Assembly: GCA_021846485.1 (NCBI GenBank)
Contig: JAJZWW010000072.1
Span: 1 to 11,432 of the forward strand
DNA from: Actinomycetes bacterium
GTDB taxonomy: Bacteria; Actinomycetota; Acidimicrobiia; Acidimicrobiales; Palsa-688
Length of the DNA stretch: 11,432 bases
Reading direction: 5' to 3'
Made by a program: the position numbers and the translations under genes. Position 1 is the first letter of the stretch, and each line of letters opens with the position of its first letter. The notes under the pieces are model-generated. The model worked only from the letters and a program-made list of their open reading frames with translations, made no database searches and was not told the origin of the DNA. This document shows positions 6,404 to 11,432 of this stretch, piece by piece.

Positions 6404-7474
6404 ATGGCACGCCTAGAGCTCCGCGGGCTGCGCAAGCAGTTCGGCCGGGGGGTGGTCGCCCTCGACCGTCTCGACCTGGAGGTCGGGTCGGGGGAGCTGG
6501 TGTCGCTGCTCGGCCCGAGCGGGTGCGGCAAGACCACCGCGCTGCGCATCGTCGCCGGCTTCGAGGTGCCCGACGAGGGCGAGGTGCTCGTCGACGGGGT
6601 CGACGTCGTCGGGCTCCCGGCGAGTCGTCGCAACATGGGGATGGTCTTCCAGTCCTACAGCCTGTTCCCCAACATGACCGCCGAGGACAACGTCGCCTAC
6701 CCGCTGCGCATCCGCCGCCAGCCCAAGGCGGAGCGCCAGCGGCGGTCCGGGGAGCTGCTCGCGATGGTCGGCCTCGCCACCCAGGCGGACCGCTACCCCC
6801 ACCAGCTGTCGGGGGGCCAGCAGCAGCGGGTGGCCCTCGCCCGGGCGCTGGCCCACGAGCCGGCGGTGCTGCTGCTCGACGAGCCGTTGTCGGCGCTCGA
6901 CGCCAAGGTGCGGGTGACCCTGCGCGAGGAGGTCCGCCGGGTGCAGCTCGAGCTCGGCATCACCACGCTGTACGTGACCCACGACCAGGAGGAGGCGCTG
7001 GCGATCTCCGACCGGGTGGCGGTCATGTCCGAGGGACGCCTCGAGCAGGTCGGCACGCCGGCGGAAGTCTACGCCTCGCCGCGGAGCCCCTTCGTCGCGA
7101 GCTTCGTCGGGACCGTCAACCGCCTGGAGGCCACGGTGGCGTCGAGGGCGGAGCGGACGGTGCGCTGCGGCGAGCTGGTCCTGCGGGTCGGGGCGGAGGA
7201 CTTCGAGCATCCCGACGGGACCACCGTAGCCCTCTACGTCCGGCCCGAGGACGTCACGGTCCGCCCGCTCACCGACGGCCCGGCTCCCGCCGGGGCGGGA
7301 GGCACCGTGCGCGGCGTGACCTTCCTCGGCTCGGTCACCCGGGTGCGCGTGGACTGCAGCCTTGGCTCGGTCGTGGCGGACGTGTCGAGCGAGGAGGCCC
7401 TCCATCTCGCCCCCGGCGAGGCGGTGAGCGTCGAGCTCGACCCCCGCCGGCTGCGTACCCTCGCGCCGGCGTGA
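6404..7474 (+). CDS. ABC transporter ATP-binding protein with C-terminal TOBE domain
   Basis: A 356-residue importer ATPase with every catalytic motif intact. Walker A GPSGCGKTT is at 37-45, the Q-loop Gln at 83, the signature LSGGQQQR at 135-142, Walker B LLLDE at 156-160, the D-loop SALD at 163-166 and the switch His at 193 (VTHDQEEA). After about residue 235 comes a regulatory TOBE-type region with YVRPEDVTV and GVTFLGSVTRVRV, as in PotA/FbpC/UgpC-like ATPases. It should dimerise and power uptake through the two upstream permeases. The ATG at 6404 has AGGAGG 6 nt upstream. It is the last gene of the plus-strand operon and is followed by a GC-rich hairpin. Full-length, with nothing unusual in the ATPase core. 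Confidence 0.94.
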   Translation: MARLELRGLRKQFGRGVVALDRLDLEVGSGELVSLLGPSGCGKTTALRIVAGFEVPDEGEVLVDGVDVVGLPASRRNMGMVFQSYSLFPNMTAEDNVAYPLRIRRQPKAERQRRSGELLAMVGLATQADRYPHQLSGGQQQRVALARALAHEPAVLLLDEPLSALDAKVRVTLREEVRRVQLELGITTLYVTHDQEEALAISDRVAVMSEGRLEQVGTPAEVYASPRSPFVASFVGTVNRLEATVASRAERTVRCGELVLRVGAEDFEHPDGTTVALYVRPEDVTVRPLTDGPAPAGAGGTVRGVTFLGSVTRVRVDCSLGSVVADVSSEEALHLAPGEAVSVELDPRRLRTLAPA

Positions 7475-7482
7475 CCCGACCG

Positions 7483-7505
7483 GGCCCGCCCGGCCGGGCA
7501 GGGCC
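7483..7505. terminator. GC-rich hairpin between convergent genes
   Basis: GGCCC-G-CCCGG (7483-7493) and CCGGG-CA-GGGCC (7494-7505) are complementary apart from a small internal loop, so they fold into a strong hairpin 8 nt after the ATPase stop. No T-run follows on either strand. This is common for terminators in high-GC actinobacteria but leaves the call tentative. A triple GACCC tandem repeat directly follows at 7506-7520. Confidence 0.4.
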
Positions 7506-7583
7506 GACCCGACCCGACCCGGCCCGGTATGAGCCCGGCGCGGCCGGCGGGTGGTCGCCTCGGGGAGCCTCCGGGGTCGCGCC

Positions 7584-9851
7584 TCAGCGGCCCTGGCCCT
7601 GGCGCCGGGGCGGGCGCTCCAGCCAGGCGGGCACCGCGGTGGGTGGCAGCGGCCGGGCGAAGCGGTAGCCCTGGCCGGTGTGGCAGCCGGCGCAGCGCAG
7701 GAACCGCTCCTGCGCGGCGCTCTCGATGCCCTCGGCGACGACCTCGAGGCCGAGGGCCCGGCCGAGCTCGACCACCGTCGTCGTCACCCGGGCGGCGACC
7801 CGGTCGCCGGGCAGGCGGGTGACGAAGGAGCGGTCGATCTTCAGCTCGTCGACAGGGGAGGAGCCGAGCGACGCCAGGTTGGAGTAGCCGGTGCCGAAGT
7901 CGTCGATCGACACCCGCACCCCGAGCTCGCGCAACGCCCCGAGGCGCCGGCTGGCTCCTTCGGGGTCGGACATCATCACCGACTCGGTGACCTCCACGGT
8001 GAGCGCGGCCGGCTCGAGGCCCGCTCCGGCGAGCGCTCCGGCGACGTCGTCGAGGATGGCGTCGTCGCCGAGCTGGCGGGCCGACACGTTGACGCTCACC
8101 CTCACCCCCCGCGGGCCGAAGGAGGCCAGCTGGGCGCACGCCCGGCGCAGCACCCAGGCGCCGAGCGCGGGGGCCAGCCCGGTGTCCTCGGCCAGGCCGA
8201 CGAACTCGACCGGGCTGACCGGCCCGAGCGTGGGGTGCTCCCAGCGGGCCAGCGCCTCGAGCCCGCCGGTGGCGCCGGTGGTCAGGTCGACCTGGGGCTG
8301 GTAGGCGAGGTGGATGCCGTTGGCTTCCGAGCCGTGGGCGAGCAGCGCGTCGCGCAGCCCCTGGTGCAGTAGCAGCCGGCGGCGGGCCGCCCCGCGCGAC
8401 GCCGGCCGGTAGCGCCGGACGCGCCCGGTCGCGTGGTCGCAGCGGGCGTCTCCGAGGGCGACCGCGGCGTCGCGCAGCAGCGCGGCGGCGGCCCGCTCCG
8501 CGGCGCCCGACGCCCTGACCGGGCGGGACCGGGCGGCCACCCCGAAGCTCGCCCCGACGCCGACCGTGGCCGACCGCAGGGCGAAGGGGGTGCGCAGCAG
8601 GTCTCCGATCCCCCGGGCGACCCGTTCGGCCCCCGCGACGGTCGTGGAGGGCAGGACGACGGCCAGCTCGTCGCTGCCGAGCCGTCCCAGCAGCTCCCCG
8701 GGGCGCAGTGTGGAGCGCACCCGCCGGGCGACCTCGACGAGCAGCTCGTCGCCCACGTCCGGGCCGAACCCGCGGTTCACCGTGCCGAAGCCGTCGAGGT
8801 CGGCGACGACCACCCCGACGGGCACCGACCCGGGGTCGGACAGCAGCGAGGCCAGCGTCGAGGTGAGCCGGCTGCGGTTGGCGGCGCGGGTGAGCGGGTC
8901 GGTCCCGGCCCGTTCGAGCAGCTCGCGCTGGAGGCGTCTGCGCTCGGTGACGTCCCGGACGATCGCGGTGGCCAGCTCGTGGCCGCCGCGCTGCCAGCGG
9001 GAGACCGACATCTCGACGGGGAGCTCGCTGCCGTCGGCCCGCCGGGCGGTGAGCTCGACGACCGTCCCGGTGAGGCGGTCCAGGTCCCCGGCCAGGCTCT
9101 CGGCGAAGCGGGCCCGGTTGCGCTCGGGGACGACCAGGCCGGCGACCGGCCGGCCGAGCGCCTCGGGGCGGGAGTAGCCGAAGATCCGCTCCGCCCCGCG
9201 GTTCCAGGCGACGACCCGCCCGCCGGCGTCGACGGTGACGATCGCGTCGGTCGCCGACTGGGTCTCCACGAGGGTCTCCTCCGCCCGCCGGCGGTCCTCG
9301 ATCGACTCGACCAGGGACAGCACCGACGTCAGCCGCCCGGCCTCGTCGCGGATGGGGGTGCTCGAGGAGACCGCGGTGACCAGGTGCCCGTCGGCGTGGC
9401 GGTATCGCTTCTCGCGCACCACGCTCACCCGGGGGCTGGCGGTGATCTCGGCGAAGAGGTCCCACTCGGCCGCGACGTCCTCAGGGGCGGTGATGTCGGC
9501 GAAAGACTCCGCGATCAGCTGCTCGGGGCGGCGCCCGAGCATCAGGCCCATCGCCGCGTTGGCGGCGACGATCCTGCCGTCGGGACCGACGAGGAGCATG
9601 CCCACCGGGGCGTCGTCGAAGACCGTGGAGAATCCCCCGACCGCCGCCGGTGCCCCCGCAGCGGAGGGCTCGCGCTCCGTCGCCCCCGGCGTAGCGCCGA
9701 TCGCCGCGGCCAGGGTCAGCAGGTCGGCGAAGTCCGCACCCGGCCTCACCGGCGGTCCCGGCGTCACCGGCCATCCCGTCCCGCCGAAGGGCGCGACCCC
9801 GCCCGCAGCCCTCCGGGTGCCCGGCCCGGCGCGGCCGGCGTGAGCGCCCAA
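7584..9851 (-). CDS. PAS-PAS-GGDEF-EAL cyclic-di-GMP signalling protein
   Basis: A soluble protein of up to 755 residues with no membrane segments. Order: a disordered Gly/Pro/Arg-rich start (1-70); PAS domain (about 73-190, DAPVGMLLVGPDGRIVAANAA); second PAS (about 195-305, DAIVTVDAGGRVVAWNRGAE); GGDEF domain (about 312-475); EAL domain (about 495-745). The GGDEF signature reads GSDEL (392-396) and the inhibitory-site position reads RPGE instead of RxxD (383-386), so diguanylate cyclase activity is doubtful. The EAL domain keeps its catalytic set: EAL at 532-534, NVSARQL, EVTES, DDFGTGYS starting at 650, Lys 671 and VAEGIES. It should therefore hydrolyse cyclic di-GMP. The start is uncertain: TTG 9851 opens the frame, and GTG 9767 or 9749 are reasonable alternatives. 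None has a good ribosome-binding site. The PAS domains would sense an unknown signal. Confidence 0.9.
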   Translation of the reverse strand: MGAHAGRAGPGTRRAAGGVAPFGGTGWPVTPGPPVRPGADFADLLTLAAAIGATPGATEREPSAAGAPAAVGGFSTVFDDAPVGMLLVGPDGRIVAANAAMGLMLGRRPEQLIAESFADITAPEDVAAEWDLFAEITASPRVSVVREKRYRHADGHLVTAVSSSTPIRDEAGRLTSVLSLVESIEDRRRAEETLVETQSATDAIVTVDAGGRVVAWNRGAERIFGYSRPEALGRPVAGLVVPERNRARFAESLAGDLDRLTGTVVELTARRADGSELPVEMSVSRWQRGGHELATAIVRDVTERRRLQRELLERAGTDPLTRAANRSRLTSTLASLLSDPGSVPVGVVVADLDGFGTVNRGFGPDVGDELLVEVARRVRSTLRPGELLGRLGSDELAVVLPSTTVAGAERVARGIGDLLRTPFALRSATVGVGASFGVAARSRPVRASGAAERAAAALLRDAAVALGDARCDHATGRVRRYRPASRGAARRRLLLHQGLRDALLAHGSEANGIHLAYQPQVDLTTGATGGLEALARWEHPTLGPVSPVEFVGLAEDTGLAPALGAWVLRRACAQLASFGPRGVRVSVNVSARQLGDDAILDDVAGALAGAGLEPAALTVEVTESVMMSDPEGASRRLGALRELGVRVSIDDFGTGYSNLASLGSSPVDELKIDRSFVTRLPGDRVAARVTTTVVELGRALGLEVVAEGIESAAQERFLRCAGCHTGQGYRFARPLPPTAVPAWLERPPRRQGQGR

Positions 9852-9920
9852 GAGGGGGCCGAACCCAGGTCGCGGTGCACTTTCCCCTTGTCGTCCCCTC
9901 AGGATGTGGACTTGACCGTC

Positions 9921-9936
9921 CCGCTGGGATCAGCGG
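9921..9936 (-). terminator. Small hairpin spanning the GH25 stop codon
   Basis: CCGCTG and CAGCGG form a perfect 6-bp stem around a GGAT loop, overlapping the muramidase stop codon (9930-9932). No T-run follows on the minus strand. It could weakly terminate or stabilise the upstream message before the c-di-GMP gene. Confidence 0.25.
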
Positions 9937-11432
9937 CGCACGACCAGGGTAACGCGATGGGTGGTGGTGCCGAGGCTGTTGGTGGCGGTGATGGACAGCT
10001 GGTAGGTGCCGGCGCCCCACGGCCCCCCCCAGATCACTGCCCGCCCGGCCACCGCGTGGGAGGTCATCCCCCGCGGGAGGGTGCCGGTGAGGCCCACCTC
10101 GGCGGCCGGGGTGGCGGCGACCGGCCAGGCCACCGCCTTGCGCTGGCCCACTGCCCAGCCGAGGGTGTACCAGCCGGCCACCAACGGGGAGTGCTCGACG
10201 TCGACCACGACGTTCTGGACCGCTTCGCCGGCCTGGTTGGCCGCCACCACCGAGACGGTGACCGGTCCGTGGTCGCTCCCCGGGGGGGTGCCCGAGATGA
10301 CCCCGGTGGCCGGGTCGAGGGTGAGCCAGGACGGCGGCGACCCCGACAGCGAGTAGGTGGCCGACGGGGTCGCCGAGGCGTGCACGGTGAAGCTGCCGCC
10401 CCGCCCGGCGACGAAGCTGGCCGCGTCCTGGGTGGTGAAGGTGGGGGGTACCGACGGGGTGGTGGTGGTCGTCGTCGTCGTCGTCGTGGCCCCCGAGCCA
10501 CCTGCGGGCAGGGTCGTCGAGGTGGTGCTCGACGGGGTCGTGGTCGTCGTGGTCGAGGTGACCGGCCCGGGCGGGTCGAGCGATCCCGAGCCCGCGGCGA
10601 ACGCCTGCAGGCCGGCGAAGCTGCCGAGGAAGGTGTCGCCGTCGTAGCCGAGGCTGTTGGAGTTGGTGTACTGCCAGAACGTCGGCGCCGCCCAGCCGCT
10701 CGGCACCGGGGAGGGGCTCGATGCCCAGGCGGCCAGGTCGAGGGGGTCCACCGAGTCCAGGGAGGAGCCGCCGGCGCAGGTGTCCCAGAACGAGGCGTTG
10801 GTGTAGAGCACTGGGTAGCGGCCGGTGAGGGCCCGGTACTCGGCGTCGAAGGACCCCACCCACGCGGCCATCTGGGAGGGGGTGAGGCCGTAGCACATCC
10901 GTCCGTAGGGGTTGCTCTCCATGTCGAGCATCCCCGGCAGGGTGTGGCTGTCGGGCGACCAGCCACCGCCGTTGGCCACGAAGAAAGCGGCCTGGGCCGC
11001 GCCGCTCGAGTTGTTGGGGATCGCGAAGTGGTAGGCGCCGCGGATCATCCCGGCGTCGTAGCTCCCGTTGTACTGCTCGGCGAAGTAGGAGGTGTCGGTG
11101 TAGTAGGTGCCCTCGGTGGCCTTCACCCAGACGAAGGTGTCGCCGGCGGCCACCACGTTCTGCCAGTTGACGTTGCCCTGGTGGTCCGACACGTCGGTGC
11201 CGAGCGGCCCGGACAGGTAGGAGGAGGAGTCGGTGCTCGCCCGCAGCGGGTTCGACCCGCCCAGCCGGCTGGCGCGGTCGCTCGCGGTGAGCACCGCCGG
11301 GGCCGGCTGGTGCTTCCAGGTGGAGCCGAGGGAGTCGGCTCCCGGGTGGGTGAGCGCCTCGGGCCGGCCGGCGTGTGGCTGGGCGAGGAGGGTGGCGAGG
11401 TGGGCCCGGGCCACGGCGGCCTCCCCGGCGAG
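9930..11432 (-). CDS. GH25 muramidase (lysozyme) with Thr-rich linker and putative-Ig domains, probably N-terminally incomplete
   Basis: A wall hydrolase of glycoside hydrolase family 25, which cleaves the N-acetylmuramic acid to N-acetylglucosamine bond of peptidoglycan. Numbering from GTG 11414, the catalytic domain spans about 71-272. It has GTDVSDHQG with Asp74, KATEG, IRGAYHF, and LPGMLDMESNPYG carrying the catalytic Asp164/Glu166 pair, very like Chalaropsis-type actinobacterial muramidases. Then come two poly-Thr tracts (about 287-320) and two He_PIG/cadherin-like beta domains (about 327-405 and 407-493). The first includes SWLTLDPATGVISGTPPG, a diagnostic putative-Ig motif. GTG 11414 has GGGGAGG 5 nt upstream. 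However, the protein would then lack a signal peptide although its architecture is clearly extracellular. The frame stays open to the right edge, so the true start may lie outside the window. It is upstream of, and in the same direction as, the c-di-GMP gene. Confidence 0.88.
   Translation of the reverse strand, partial: LAGEAAVARAHLATLLAQPHAGRPEALTHPGADSLGSTWKHQPAPAVLTASDRASRLGGSNPLRASTDSSSYLSGPLGTDVSDHQGNVNWQNVVAAGDTFVWVKATEGTYYTDTSYFAEQYNGSYDAGMIRGAYHFAIPNNSSGAAQAAFFVANGGGWSPDSHTLPGMLDMESNPYGRMCYGLTPSQMAAWVGSFDAEYRALTGRYPVLYTNASFWDTCAGGSSLDSVDPLDLAAWASSPSPVPSGWAAPTFWQYTNSNSLGYDGDTFLGSFAGLQAFAAGSGSLDPPGPVTSTTTTTTPSSTTSTTLPAGGSGATTTTTTTTTTPSVPPTFTTQDAASFVAGRGGSFTVHASATPSATYSLSGSPPSWLTLDPATGVISGTPPGSDHGPVTVSVVAANQAGEAVQNVVVDVEHSPLVAGWYTLGWAVGQRKAVAWPVAATPAAEVGLTGTLPRGMTSHAVAGRAVIWGGPWGAGTYQLSITATNSLGTTTHRVTLVVRR
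10459..10489. repeat. Trinucleotide microsatellite encoding poly-Thr
   Basis: A run of GGT units passes into about six GTC units on the plus strand. It encodes the uninterrupted ten-Thr tract of the muramidase linker on the minus strand. A second, shorter Thr-coding tract lies near 10525-10560. Such runs can gain or lose units by slippage without breaking the frame. Confidence 0.7.

Noticed and set aside
3425..7474. Naming the ABC operon as iron (afu/fbp) or spermidine (pot) transport
   Set aside because: The superfamily does not settle the ligand, and the upstream PHO box and pit neighbour argue for another substrate. I left gene symbols empty.
7234..9465. 743-codon minus-strand frame overlapping the c-di-GMP gene and the ABC ATPase gene
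   Set aside because: Its translation is Arg/Gly/Pro-rich with no domain, as expected for an alternate frame of high-GC DNA. The overlapping frame has complete PAS, GGDEF and EAL domains.
9852..9929. A cyclic-di-GMP riboswitch or clear promoter before the c-di-GMP gene
   Set aside because: The gap is only about 80 nt, and I could not see a conserved riboswitch core or a convincing -35/-10 pair on the minus strand.
10440..10560. GGT/GTC repeats as a CRISPR array or regulatory repeat
   Set aside because: There are no separate repeats and spacers. The run is simply Thr codons of the muramidase linker.
9481..10896. 471-codon minus-strand frame overlapping the muramidase and c-di-GMP genes
   Set aside because: Low-complexity shadow with His/Arg/Gly runs. 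It spans two real genes in other frames.

Overview
The window is very GC-rich, uses GTG starts often and has dense operons, which points to a high-GC actinobacterium. The Thr-tract linkers and putative-Ig repeats on the secreted muramidase, and the 11-nt direct-repeat PHO boxes of the kind bound by actinobacterial PhoP, fit this. An acidimicrobial-type lineage is my best guess; nothing here fixes the genus. There is no rRNA, tRNA, CRISPR array, insertion sequence or clear sign of recent transfer.

Left part (1-1285): the N-terminal end of an ABC-transporter ATPase on the minus strand runs off the left edge. It diverges from an IclR-family regulator on the plus strand. The space between them holds two overlapping divergent promoters and a short inverted repeat that could be an operator. 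The ATPase frame has no ordinary start codon, which is odd.

Middle part (1286-7474): this looks like a phosphate-responsive locus. A minus-strand pair encodes a small PiT-type phosphate permease and its DUF47/PhoU-like partner, joined by an ATGA overlap. Facing away from it, a plus-strand operon encodes a complete ABC importer: a Tat/lipoprotein binding protein, two permeases and an ATPase of the PotD/AfuA/PhnS superfamily. The shared ~500-bp intergenic region contains two separate triple arrays of 11-nt direct repeats of the GTTCACC type. One is oriented towards pit and the other towards the ABC operon. The natural reading is that PhoP-type regulation controls both, so the ABC system may import a phosphorus-containing compound, for example an aminoalkylphosphonate or organophosphate, rather than iron or polyamines. 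That reading is inference and is the most interesting point in the window.

Right part (7475-11432): on the minus strand, a PAS-PAS-GGDEF-EAL cyclic-di-GMP protein follows a GH25 muramidase with a Thr-rich linker and two putative-Ig (He_PIG-like) domains. The GGDEF site is degenerate and the EAL site looks intact, so net phosphodiesterase activity is likely. The muramidase frame is open to the right edge, so its true N-terminus may lie outside the window. A GC-rich hairpin lies between the convergent ABC operon and the c-di-GMP gene.
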